The position numbers and the translations under genes were made by a program. This document shows positions 44,432-52,040 of a stretch of DNA of 64,000 nucleotides, piece after piece. Within the stretch, counting starts at the first letter, position 1. Each line of letters opens with the position of its first letter. The notes under the pieces were generated by a model, which saw only the letters and a program-made list of their open reading frames with translations, had not been told where the DNA came from and made no database searches. Source of the DNA: an uncultured Eudoraea sp. (GTDB lineage: Bacteria; Bacteroidota; Bacteroidia; Flavobacteriales; Flavobacteriaceae); the NCBI RefSeq assembly GCF_947258925.1, contig NZ_CAMYKG010000014.1:1-64000 (forward strand), in the 5' to 3' direction.

Positions 44432-45079
44432 TTAAAGCTTACCCAATTTTTCAAGAACAAATAAAATTACGATTGGAATGGCCAGAAGCACTACCATTAA
44501 GGTATCCGAAACTATAAGGTCAGGTTTAAACAGCAAGGTCGTAACATATCCCCCGATTGCCCCACCGAAATGGGCGGTGTGTCCAATATTACCCAATCGC
44601 TTTTTCATGCCATAAATAGAATATAGCATATAGGCCAGTCCCAGAATATAAGCAGGGATAGGAATGGGTATAAACATAATGCCGAGTTGCATATCGGGCT
44701 GAAGTAAAATTGCCGCATACAATATGCCCGTTACTGCACCACTTGCTCCTACGGCGCTATAATAGGGTTCATTTTTATGAAAAAAAAGAGCGAGTAAGCT
44801 CCCTGCCAGGAGACTTATAAAATAAATAATTAAAAATTTTTCCCAGCCAAACCATCTGATAACGACAGACGCGAAGAAATATAAGGTAAACATATTCATG
44901 AAGAGATGAGAAATATCTACATGAAGAAATCCGGAGGTTAACATTCTATCGCGTTGTCCCGCCTTAATGGCACTTATAGTAAACTTATAGCGATCAAAGA
45001 AATAAACATCATTAAATCCCTTTATTGAAATCAAAACATTTGCAGCCATAATCCCAATAGTAGCCAGATGCAAATTCAT
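44432..45079 (-). CDS. Rhomboid-family intramembrane serine protease
   Basis: The 215-residue protein has six hydrophobic helices. It has the rhomboid motifs HLFMNMF (helix 2), GASGAVTGI with the catalytic Ser (helix 4) and HTAHFGGAIGGY with the catalytic His (helix 6). All essential residues are present. Substrates are unknown. It is divergent from the acyltransferase gene across a perfect palindrome that contains both -7 boxes. Confidence 0.9.
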   Translation of the reverse strand: MNLHLATIGIMAANVLISIKGFNDVYFFDRYKFTISAIKAGQRDRMLTSGFLHVDISHLFMNMFTLYFFASVVIRWFGWEKFLIIYFISLLAGSLLALFFHKNEPYYSAVGASGAVTGILYAAILLQPDMQLGIMFIPIPIPAYILGLAYMLYSIYGMKKRLGNIGHTAHFGGAIGGYVTTLLFKPDLIVSDTLMVVLLAIPIVILFVLEKLGKL

Positions 45080-45103
45080 AAATATATCAATTTAATTAAG
45101 CGT

Positions 45104-45121
45104 CAAATATAGCTATATTTG
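45104..45121. promoter_or_regulatory. Perfect 18-bp palindrome made of two divergent -7 boxes
   Basis: CAAATATAGCTATATTTG is its own reverse complement. Each half holds TATATTTG, a match to the -7 consensus: 45114-45121 for the acyltransferase (plus) and 45111-45104 for rhomboid (minus). No -33 TTG is seen for either. Confidence 0.65.
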
Positions 45122-45139
45122 CGCATATTAATTTATCGA

Positions 45140-46027
45140 ATGCAGCTGCTCGTTTATATTATTGCCTTCCCGTTTTTATGGTTAATCTCAATTCTGCCCT
45201 ATAGGTTATTCTATTTATTTTCTGATATGGTCTATGTGCTGGTATATCGGATCATAGGGTATAGAAAAAAAGTAGTTTATGCTAATTTGGCTTTGGTTTT
45301 TCCTGATAAAAGTGATGAGGAATTAAAACGAATTCAAAAAGCGTTTTACAAGCATATGTGTGATATGTTTTTGGAAACCATTAAAACCCTGAATATAGGT
45401 GAAGAGGAATTAAAAAAGCGCTATGCCCTGCCCAATATTGATCTGTTGCTTGAAGTAGAGAAAAAGCGCAGTATCCTGGTGATGTTTCCCCACTATGCGA
45501 ATTGGGAATGGAGTATTATTGTAAATCGATATGTAACATCAAAAGGGTTTGCTATCTATCAGAAAATTGGCAACAAATATTTTGATCGCTTGATTAAGAA
45601 AATTCGCGCTATTTGGAACACAACGCCCATTTCACAGAAAGAAACGGTCATCACGATGGCCCGTAATCATCAGAATGGTGTTACCGGTGTTTATGGAATC
45701 GTAAGTGACCAATCTCCGGAGGCACACCGCGCGCAGTACTGGACCAAATTTATGAATATTACTGTCCCTGTTTTTAATGGTCCCGAAGTCCTTGCCAGAA
45801 AGTACGACCATGCCGTGGTCTTTGCTAAAGTGTCCAAAGTAAAACGAGGTTATTACAGGACCGAATTTATACCCATAGCACTGGAAGGCGGTAGTTCTAA
45901 AGAGAATGAAATTACCGATCAGTTCCTAAAACTGGCTGAAGAAGAAATCAGGGAAAAACCGGAGTATTATTTATGGACGCACAGGAGATGGAAACACAGA
46001 GATAAAGTGCCGGAAAAATATCTTTAG
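45140..46027 (+). CDS. LpxL/HtrB-like lipid acyltransferase
   Basis: I chose the ATG at 45140. A longer TTG reading from 45119 would start inside the -7 box. The product of about 295 residues has one N-terminal membrane helix (LLVYIIAFPFLWLISIL), then LVFPDKSDEEL and the acyltransferase motif H-x4-E (FPHYANWEWS). The end YYLWTHRRWKHRDKVPEKYL is typical for LpxL relatives in Bacteroidota. It should transfer an acyl chain to lipid A, or, in some members, to aminolipids. Substrate not determined. Divergent from rhomboid. Confidence 0.87.
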   Translation: MQLLVYIIAFPFLWLISILPYRLFYLFSDMVYVLVYRIIGYRKKVVYANLALVFPDKSDEELKRIQKAFYKHMCDMFLETIKTLNIGEEELKKRYALPNIDLLLEVEKKRSILVMFPHYANWEWSIIVNRYVTSKGFAIYQKIGNKYFDRLIKKIRAIWNTTPISQKETVITMARNHQNGVTGVYGIVSDQSPEAHRAQYWTKFMNITVPVFNGPEVLARKYDHAVVFAKVSKVKRGYYRTEFIPIALEGGSSKENEITDQFLKLAEEEIREKPEYYLWTHRRWKHRDKVPEKYL

Positions 46028-46069
46028 TTGCAATCCATCTTTAAATAGCTGCAGTACTACACTAAGGAT

Positions 46070-47392
46070 TTAGGCAATTCCTGCAATTGCTTTTATTTCG
46101 CCTATAATTCTATCTGCCAGTGCATCAGCTTCTTTCTGCGATTTAGCTTCCGTATAAATGCGTATAATTGGCTCGGTATTGGATTTTCTCAAATGCACCC
46201 AATTATCGGGAAAGTCTACTTTTACCCCATCAATTGTTGAAACATCCTCATCGCTATACTTTTTTTCCATGGAAGCTAAGATCTCATCAACATCAAGATC
46301 GGGAATTAGCTGAATTTTCTTTTTGCTCATATAGTAACTTGGATAACTATCTCGTAATTCCTTTACGGTACCTCCTCTTTCGGCCATAAGCATTAAAAAT
46401 AATGCAGTGCCAACAAGGGAATCCTTCATTTTCTTCACAACATTCACCTCTCCAACCGCTGCTGCCTCATAAATACCATTGTGTTTAGTCGTAATATCTC
46501 TAAGCGCACGTGAAGAAGATAAATTGGATACCGTATTCCCTTTTGTTTTACCCAAAACATAGTCTGCACATGCCACCAGGGTATATTCCTCTCCAAACAT
46601 TTCTCCGTCATTACTAATAAATGCCAAACGATCCACATCCGGGTCAACTACGATCCCAAAATCGGCCTTTTCCTTTACCACCAAATCACAGATATCACCC
46701 AGATGTTCTTTCAAAGGCTCAGGATTATGTGGAAAATGCCCCGTGGGTTCGCAATACAGCTTTATTACTTCAACCCCTAAAGAATCCAATAATCGAGGTA
46801 TAGCAATACCTCCAGTAGAATTTACACCATCTACGACCACCTTAAATTTAGCTTTCCTAATGGCCGCTGCATCTATTAATGATAAATTCAGAACTTCATC
46901 TATGTGTATATCTATATATGCGTCATTTTTTGTAATCTTTCCAAGGTCATCCACCTCAGAAAAAGTAAAATCTTCATTTGCAGCCAATTGAAGAATAATT
47001 GCTCCTTCCTCTGCATTAAGGAACTCACCTTTTTCATTTAAAAGCTTCAGGGCATTCCATTGTTTCGGATTGTGGCTGGCTGTAAGAATAATTCCACCAT
47101 GTGCATTTTCAAGTGGTACAGCTATTTCCACTGTAGGAGTCGTAGACAGTCCAAGGTCTACTACATCGATACCAAGTCCTACCAATGTGGAGACTACCAA
47201 ATTCTGAATCATTTCCCCGGATAACCTCGCATCCCTTCCAACAACCACTTTTAAATTCTCCGAGTTGGTATATTGTTTTAACCATGCACCATAGGCAGCT
47301 GCAAATTTTACGGTATCAATAGGTGTAAGATTTTCGCCGGGCTTCCCTCCTATGGTCCCCCTTATGCCTGAAATAGATTTTATTAAGGTCAT
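46070..47392 (-). CDS. glmM: Phosphoglucosamine mutase with an apparent internal deletion
   Basis: The 440-residue protein is GlmM-like throughout: SGIRGTIGG, the phosphoserine loop TASHNPKQWNALKLL, the Mg loop DPDVDRLAF, the AVGEVNVVKKMK strand and the C-terminal RKSNTEPIIRIYTEAK phosphate site. However KKMK runs directly into DSLVGTALFL. GlmM proteins have about 22 residues here holding the sugar-binding loop (G-E/A-E-N-x-G type). The family's usual Bacteroidota length is about 462, 22 more than here. The frame is intact. The enzyme makes GlcN-1-P for peptidoglycan and LPS. Without the loop, activity is doubtful unless another copy exists. Confidence 0.85.
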   Translation of the reverse strand: MTLIKSISGIRGTIGGKPGENLTPIDTVKFAAAYGAWLKQYTNSENLKVVVGRDARLSGEMIQNLVVSTLVGLGIDVVDLGLSTTPTVEIAVPLENAHGGIILTASHNPKQWNALKLLNEKGEFLNAEEGAIILQLAANEDFTFSEVDDLGKITKNDAYIDIHIDEVLNLSLIDAAAIRKAKFKVVVDGVNSTGGIAIPRLLDSLGVEVIKLYCEPTGHFPHNPEPLKEHLGDICDLVVKEKADFGIVVDPDVDRLAFISNDGEMFGEEYTLVACADYVLGKTKGNTVSNLSSSRALRDITTKHNGIYEAAAVGEVNVVKKMKDSLVGTALFLMLMAERGGTVKELRDSYPSYYMSKKKIQLIPDLDVDEILASMEKKYSDEDVSTIDGVKVDFPDNWVHLRKSNTEPIIRIYTEAKSQKEADALADRIIGEIKAIAGIA

Positions 47393-47412
47393 AAAATTTT
47401 ATAAGTTTTCTG

Positions 47413-47420
47413 CAAATATA
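47413..47420 (-). promoter_or_regulatory. Candidate -7 box for glmM
   Basis: Minus-strand TATATTTG matches TAnnTTTG, 20 bases before the glmM ATG. Minus-strand TTG triplets lie 11 and 27 bases upstream, outside the usual range. Confidence 0.4.
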
Positions 47421-47487
47421 TAAGACTTAATCAATATCATGTCCTCTCAATTTGTAAATTGAGTTTTGAAGATTATATTCGTAGTTC

Positions 47488-48081
47488 ATGAATTTTTTGG
47501 CACATATATATCTCTCATTTGGAGATGATGAAGTTACCATCGGGAATTTTGTAGCAGATAGCATTAAAGGAAACAAATACAAACACCTTCCTGAGAGGAT
47601 ACAAAAAGGAATCCTCCTGCATCGGGAAATTGACACTTTTACAGATGCACATCCAATTGCCAAGCTGAGCAGTAAGAGATTACATCAAAATTACAGTCAC
47701 TATAGCAGGGTAATAGTGGATATTTTTTATGACCATTTTTTGGCCAAAAATTGGAATCAATATTCAAGAACTCCTTTAAATCTATTTGTTGATCAATTCT
47801 ATGATTTACTGAAGGATAATTATACTGTTTTGCCCGATGCCACCAAGCGTATGATCCCTTACATGATGAGTGATAATTGGCTCCTTAACTACGCCCAAAT
47901 GGATGGAATCAGCAGGGTTTTATCAGGGATGAACAGGCGAACCAATAATAGAAGCAAAATGAATGAAGCCATTATAGATCTGGAAAAACACTATGATACC
48001 TTTGAAATAGAATTTACCGCTTTTTTTAGTGAACTCGAATCCTTTTCCAAACAAAAATATATCTCCTTATGCGAATACTAA
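47488..48081 (+). CDS. acpH: Acyl-carrier-protein phosphodiesterase (AcpH family)
   Basis: The 197-residue protein starts MNFLAHIYLSF and has GNFVADSIKG and LLHREIDTFTDAHP, the metal-binding His/Asp blocks of the AcpH/HD-like family, then VDIFYDHFLAKNW. AcpH removes the phosphopantetheine arm from ACP. The 3' end overlaps the start of the gamma-glutamyltransferase gene by 13 bases, so they are translationally coupled. A functional tie is unclear. Confidence 0.85.
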   Translation: MNFLAHIYLSFGDDEVTIGNFVADSIKGNKYKHLPERIQKGILLHREIDTFTDAHPIAKLSSKRLHQNYSHYSRVIVDIFYDHFLAKNWNQYSRTPLNLFVDQFYDLLKDNYTVLPDATKRMIPYMMSDNWLLNYAQMDGISRVLSGMNRRTNNRSKMNEAIIDLEKHYDTFEIEFTAFFSELESFSKQKYISLCEY

Positions 48082-49751
48082 TTCTTCTTCTTGGGCTTTT
48101 AACATTTGTACATTGTAAAAAAGAACCTGCGAAGCCTACAGGCCTGGTAACTAAAAATGCTATGGTTGTATCTGCACGTAAAGAAGCATCCAAAATTGGA
48201 ACAGAAATTCTTAAAAAAGGTGGGAATGCCTTCGATGCAATGGTTGGGACAGAGCTGGCATTGGCCGTGGCCTATCCTTTTGCCGGTAACCTTGGCGGTG
48301 GTGGATTCATGGTTTACCGTAAAAACAACGGCAATATAGGTGCCATTGATTATCGTGAAAAGGCACCATTGGCGGCCCATAAGGATATGTATCTTGACTC
48401 TCTGGGCAATGTTATTCCGGGTAAAAGCACCATTGGTGCAAGTGCAACAGGAGTGCCGGGCACCATTGCCGGTATTTTTGAAGTACATAGTAAATTTGGT
48501 TCCTTACCCATAAAAGATATCATTGACCCTGTTATAAAACTGGTTGATCAAGGGGTTGAAGTAACTCCAAAACAGGCTGCGAGACTAGACAAATACTGGG
48601 AACAAATTAAAAGTGTGAATGGTGAAAACACATTGTTTTATACTAAGTGTGATGCCGGAGACACATTGAAGTATCCGGCCCTTGCCAATACTTTAAGAAG
48701 AATAGCAAAAAACGGAAGGGATGAGTTCTACAAGGGAGAAACTGCCAAAATCCTTGCAAGATTTATACAGGAAAAAGGCGGTTATGTTACAGAAGAAGAT
48801 CTGGCGAAGTATGAGGCCAAATGGCGGCAACCCGTGGTGTTCAATTACAAGGACTTAAGAATAATTTCAATGAGTCCGCCAAGCAGCGGCGGAGTGACCA
48901 TAAATCAAATCTTTAAAATGATTGAACCTTATGACATTTCTGACTTTGGTCATAATTCTGCAAAATCTATTCAATTGTTTACAGAAGCTGCAAGACGGGC
49001 CTATGCCGATAGGAACTTCTTTCTCGGCGATCCGGATTTTGTAGTTATTCCTCTCGATGTTTTATTGAGTAACAAGTATTTGCAGGCTCGAATGGAAAAC
49101 TTTTCATTTGATGCTGCCACACTTTCCAGTGAAGTGCAGCATGGAAAAGTGGAAATTGTAGAAAGTAGTGAGACTACACATTATTCCATTGTAGACCAGA
49201 TGGGAAATGCTGTTTCTGTAACTACCACCTTAAACGGCGCATATGGTTCCAAACTATATTGCGATGAACTAGGGTTCTTCCTTAATAATGAAATGGATGA
49301 TTTTAGTGCAAAACCAGGTGAACCTAATATGTTTGGGCTTATTGGTGCTGACGCTAATAGTATAGAAGCTGAAAAACGAATGCTAAGCTCAATGACCCCA
49401 ACTATCGTTGAAAAAGAAGGTGATCTTTGGATGGTTGTGGGTTCTCCGGGCGGGTCCACAATTATTACTGCCGTAGCACAAACAATTCTTAACGTATATG
49501 AATTTAATCTGAGTATGCAGGAAGCGGTGAACGCTCCCCGATTCCATCATCAGTGGTTACCCGATCATATCGTATTTGAGACCGAGGGATTTACGGATGC
49601 GTTGAAAGCTGAGTTAAAATCCAAAGAATACCTGATTAGTGAGAAACCTACCCCAATCCTCGGAAAAGTAGATGCCATTCTGGTTTTACCCGACGGGAGT
49701 CTTGAAGGGGGTGCAGATAAACGTGGTGATGATACCGCAGTAGGTTTTTAA
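48069..49751 (+). CDS. ggt: Gamma-glutamyltransferase (lipoprotein)
   Basis: The 560-residue protein has a signal with lipobox LTFVHC, so it is lipid-anchored in the envelope. It has GGT motifs LGGGGFMVYR, GASATGVPGTIAG, the autoprocessing site before TTHYS (catalytic Thr369), SSMTPTIVEKEG and GSPGGSTIITAVAQ. The precursor should self-cleave into two subunits. It hydrolyses or transfers gamma-glutamyl groups, for example from glutathione. The last bases of acpH overlap its ATG. All key residues are present. Confidence 0.93.
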   Translation: MRILILLLGLLTFVHCKKEPAKPTGLVTKNAMVVSARKEASKIGTEILKKGGNAFDAMVGTELALAVAYPFAGNLGGGGFMVYRKNNGNIGAIDYREKAPLAAHKDMYLDSLGNVIPGKSTIGASATGVPGTIAGIFEVHSKFGSLPIKDIIDPVIKLVDQGVEVTPKQAARLDKYWEQIKSVNGENTLFYTKCDAGDTLKYPALANTLRRIAKNGRDEFYKGETAKILARFIQEKGGYVTEEDLAKYEAKWRQPVVFNYKDLRIISMSPPSSGGVTINQIFKMIEPYDISDFGHNSAKSIQLFTEAARRAYADRNFFLGDPDFVVIPLDVLLSNKYLQARMENFSFDAATLSSEVQHGKVEIVESSETTHYSIVDQMGNAVSVTTTLNGAYGSKLYCDELGFFLNNEMDDFSAKPGEPNMFGLIGADANSIEAEKRMLSSMTPTIVEKEGDLWMVVGSPGGSTIITAVAQTILNVYEFNLSMQEAVNAPRFHHQWLPDHIVFETEGFTDALKAELKSKEYLISEKPTPILGKVDAILVLPDGSLEGGADKRGDDTAVGF

Positions 49752-49803
49752 GAGCTGAAAGGAGTGAAATAAAGATATAATCTAATAGCTTCTTTTTGAA
49801 TAC

Positions 49804-50556
49804 TTATTTCCTCAATTGATTTTTTAATTCTTCCATTGATTCCTGCAACTGTCTCAGCAATCCTTTTTCAGTAGTTGCATCGACCCCAAAAGTAATCTTA
49901 CTGCTTACCTGCCATAATTCCTGAACCTGCTCTGAATCTATTTCATATGGCGGATACGTTTCATTAAGCGAAATAAGCAGCATTTTTGAACTTCCCGGCA
50001 ATTTTTCAATTTTCTTTACAAGTACTGCGTCGTGAAGTACAATCACATACATTTTATTAGCATTTATGTCGTCTAATCCTTCCACGGCTTTTGCCAGTAC
50101 CCATTCACCCGGTTGCAAATTTGGCAGCATGCTATCGCCTTCAACCTGAAAACCTCTGTATGTAGCATTTCTGAACTCAGGAAGTGGGAGATCAAAAGCA
50201 GGTAATTGTTTATACCAGCTTGTATCCTGAATGTTTTGAGGATAGCCGGCGGCAGCTTTGGCATTGACCAAAACCATGTTGTCATTGTCTTCAGAATCAA
50301 CGGTTACCACTTTTGGAATAACACTTGTCCCGGAATAATTTAAATATTGATTATTACTATCCCCAAAAAGCCACAGTGGATTTACATTAAATTGTTTTAA
50401 CATTTCCACCACTACTTTACCTGAAAGTTTGGTGCGACCACGTTCGATATCAGCAGTAGTATTGGGAATTCCAAGCATCCTTGCAAATTCTGCCTGGGTA
50501 TAACCCAAATCCCTCCTTATCTCAATAAAGCGTTTAATAGTAAGTTCATTTTCCAT
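49804..50556 (-). CDS. XRE/S24 LexA-like repressor
   Basis: The 250-residue protein has an N-terminal helix-turn-helix (about 8-62; LGYTQAEFARMLGIPNTT), a linker and an S24 peptidase domain. The likely self-cleavage site is Ala103-Gly104 (AKAAAGYP), with Ser142 (EGDSMLP) and Lys181 (AVLVKK) as the catalytic dyad. This is the layout of phage CI and LexA-like repressors that self-cleave when RecA is activated. It faces a putative repair operon across repeated GGAnTATTTCC-type sites, and its own promoter overlaps one. It probably regulates a DNA-damage response and itself. No phage genes are near. Confidence 0.88.
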   Translation of the reverse strand: MENELTIKRFIEIRRDLGYTQAEFARMLGIPNTTADIERGRTKLSGKVVVEMLKQFNVNPLWLFGDSNNQYLNYSGTSVIPKVVTVDSEDNDNMVLVNAKAAAGYPQNIQDTSWYKQLPAFDLPLPEFRNATYRGFQVEGDSMLPNLQPGEWVLAKAVEGLDDINANKMYVIVLHDAVLVKKIEKLPGSSKMLLISLNETYPPYEIDSEQVQELWQVSSKITFGVDATTEKGLLRQLQESMEELKNQLRK

Positions 50557-50680
50557 AATCGTTCTCTTACGTTTCTATAGCTGATTTTTATTATACCACG
50601 GTAAAAACCTGTGATTTTTAGCACCTCACTAAATAAGGTTCTGGCTGTTTTTTTTGGCATTTTGCCCATTGATAGCTTCT

Positions 50681-50709
50681 CAAAGATACAAAATTTGGAT
50701 TATTTCCAA
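50681..50709 (-). promoter_or_regulatory. Promoter of the S24 repressor, overlapping an operator
   Basis: Minus-strand TTG (50709-50707) and TATCTTTG (50688-50681) are 18 bases apart. The repeat copy at 50697-50707 lies in the spacer, so a bound repressor would block it. Confidence 0.65.
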
Positions 50710-50766
50710 AATATTATCGGAATATTTCCTAATTTAGGATATTTTCCATATTTTTGGATTATATAC
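50697..50766. promoter_or_regulatory. Array of GGAnTATTTCC operator-like sites
   Basis: GGATTATTTCC (50697-50707), GGAATATTTCC (50719-50729) and GGATATTTTCC (50737-50747) are near-identical 11-mers, with a degenerate fourth GGATTATATAC (50756-50766). Starts are 22, 18 and 19 bases apart, roughly two helical turns. Each is a GGA/TCC dyad. They lie between divergent repressor and repair genes and are the best candidates for the S24 repressor's binding sites. Confidence 0.65.
50749..50756 (+). promoter_or_regulatory. Candidate -7 box for the repair operon
   Basis: TATTTTTG matches TAnnTTTG directly after the third repeat and 16 bases before the ATG at 50772. The -33 region would fall in the second repeat; no TTG is seen there. 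Confidence 0.5.
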
Positions 50767-50771
50767 AAACA

Positions 50772-50960
50772 ATGATTCTCATGATGGATGAAATAATAAC
50801 AGAAAAACTAAGTCTCTGGGCTAAAGAAGGATTAGAAGACAGCACTTATATAAGCGTGTCAAGAAAACACAAAAAGAAGGATAAAGTGCAGGTATATAAA
50901 GATAGGGTTACTAAAAACAGTACGCAAAATTCAATCAGCAAACAATTAAGCTTATTCTGA
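50772..50960 (+). CDS. Small protein ending in a beta-clamp-binding-like QLSLF motif
   Basis: From the ATG at 50772 the product is about 62 residues (ATGs at 50781 and 50784 are alternatives). An acidic helix (DEIITEKLSLWAKEGLED) is followed by a Lys-rich stretch and ends in SKQLSLF. QL(S/D)LF at a C-terminus is the canonical sliding-clamp-binding pentapeptide. A longer TTG reading from 50754 would begin inside the -7 box. It is 5 bases before the TIGR03915 gene, so co-transcribed. I recognise no family. A clamp-associated repair peptide is an inference. Confidence 0.6.
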   Translation: MILMMDEIITEKLSLWAKEGLEDSTYISVSRKHKKKDKVQVYKDRVTKNSTQNSISKQLSLF

Positions 50961-50965
50961 AAATA

Positions 50966-51739
50966 ATGGAACAAGAAAAAATTTTAGTGTATGACGGAAG
51001 TTTTAACGGGTTTTTAACTTCAGTCTTTACGGCATTTGAAGAAAAAATAAATGTCGTGGACATTCAAAGAAAAAATGAGATTCAAAAAGGTCTTTTTACA
51101 GAAACCCAAATCATTCTAACTCAACTTAGCAAAGCTAAACGTGTTTGGAATGGTCTTAGCAAAAGGAGTAATACTGCCATTAAAAATATTTATTTTGCCT
51201 TTTTAAGTGAAACCCATGGCATTGAAAAACTACTCTTTTCTTATATCAAAAAAATAGTTGCTAAAGAGGAATCCAATCCAATAGAACTAACAGATGAGAT
51301 GCTTTTTAAAATAAATAATCTAGCTGCTATAGTGGGCAAGAAAAAAAACCAGATGGAGGCTTTTACGAAATTTCAGGTTTCCAAGGACGGTGTTCACTTC
51401 ATTATTGCAGAGCCGGAGTTTGATTTAATACCCCTGGTATCAAAGCATTTTCGTTATCACTTTAGTGACAGACAATGGATTATTTATGACATTAAGCGTA
51501 ACTATGGTTTGTATTTTAATCTTAAAACCGTTCAAATAATTTCCTTAGATCCTAAAGCTGTTTTTACCAACAAGGCGTCATTTAAATCCAATGAGCATTC
51601 AGGGTTGTCAGGTGCTATAACGTTATGGAATTCCTATTTTGCGAACAATTCTATAAAGTCTTTAATTGCCCAAAGACCACATACCTATCAAATGCCCAAG
51701 CGGCAAAGAGATATTAGGGAGAAAAGGGAAGCGGTATAA
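50966..51739 (+). CDS. TIGR03915-family putative DNA repair protein
   Basis: The 257-residue protein starts ILVYDGSFNGFLTSVFTAFEEK, the signature of the TIGR03915 (DUF4130) group. It ends in a region of about 100 residues with DGVHFIIAEPEFDLIPLVSKHF and RQWIIYDIKRNYGLYF. Family members usually lie beside a radical-SAM protein (TIGR03916) and are predicted to act in DNA repair. Here no radical-SAM gene is adjacent; a small clamp-motif protein takes that place. Expression is probably under the S24 repressor. Catalytic function is not established. Confidence 0.85.
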   Translation: MEQEKILVYDGSFNGFLTSVFTAFEEKINVVDIQRKNEIQKGLFTETQIILTQLSKAKRVWNGLSKRSNTAIKNIYFAFLSETHGIEKLLFSYIKKIVAKEESNPIELTDEMLFKINNLAAIVGKKKNQMEAFTKFQVSKDGVHFIIAEPEFDLIPLVSKHFRYHFSDRQWIIYDIKRNYGLYFNLKTVQIISLDPKAVFTNKASFKSNEHSGLSGAITLWNSYFANNSIKSLIAQRPHTYQMPKRQRDIREKREAV

Positions 51740-52040
51740 TTTAAACTTCTGACCATTTTAAATCAATAATGCATCCGTGATATATTTTCAAAATGGCATT
51801 AAACTATATGCTGGTTGGCTGCAAACGGGGATTTCTTTTGGACACATGGTTTGAACAACTCTTCAAGCAGAACTATGCTAACCGGGTCATAATTTTAATA
51901 CGTTTTGGAAACTAATCCCGGGATGCCTTACAAACAAAAAAGTTTGCATCATTTTGATCATGATATATTGTTGAAATCAAAATATACCTTACTTCCAATT
52001 TAGTTGTCAAAATCGTACCTTTGCAACTTTGCCTAATTTG
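51740..52040. other. Intergenic region before uvrA
   Basis: No gene is seen. Short open frames of up to about 35 codons lack support. A -7-like box lies at its 3' end. The GGAnTATTTCC repeat of the repressor region was not found here by eye. Confidence 0.6.
52016..52023 (+). promoter_or_regulatory. Candidate -7 box for uvrA
   Basis: TACCTTTG matches TAnnTTTG and lies 17 bases before the chosen ATG at 52041. The only TTG upstream is too close (9 bases). Confidence 0.5.

Noticed and set aside
45119-45139. Upstream in-frame TTG start for the acyltransferase
   Set aside because: It lies within the -7 box TATATTTG and would not be transcribed.
47427-47663. Minus-strand open frame over the acpH start
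   Set aside because: It lies opposite the N-terminal region of a well-supported AcpH gene and shows no domain.
49804-51739. Prophage or genomic island around the S24 repressor
   Set aside because: No integrase, structural phage genes, attachment repeats or tRNA are nearby. The neighbours are repair and housekeeping genes.
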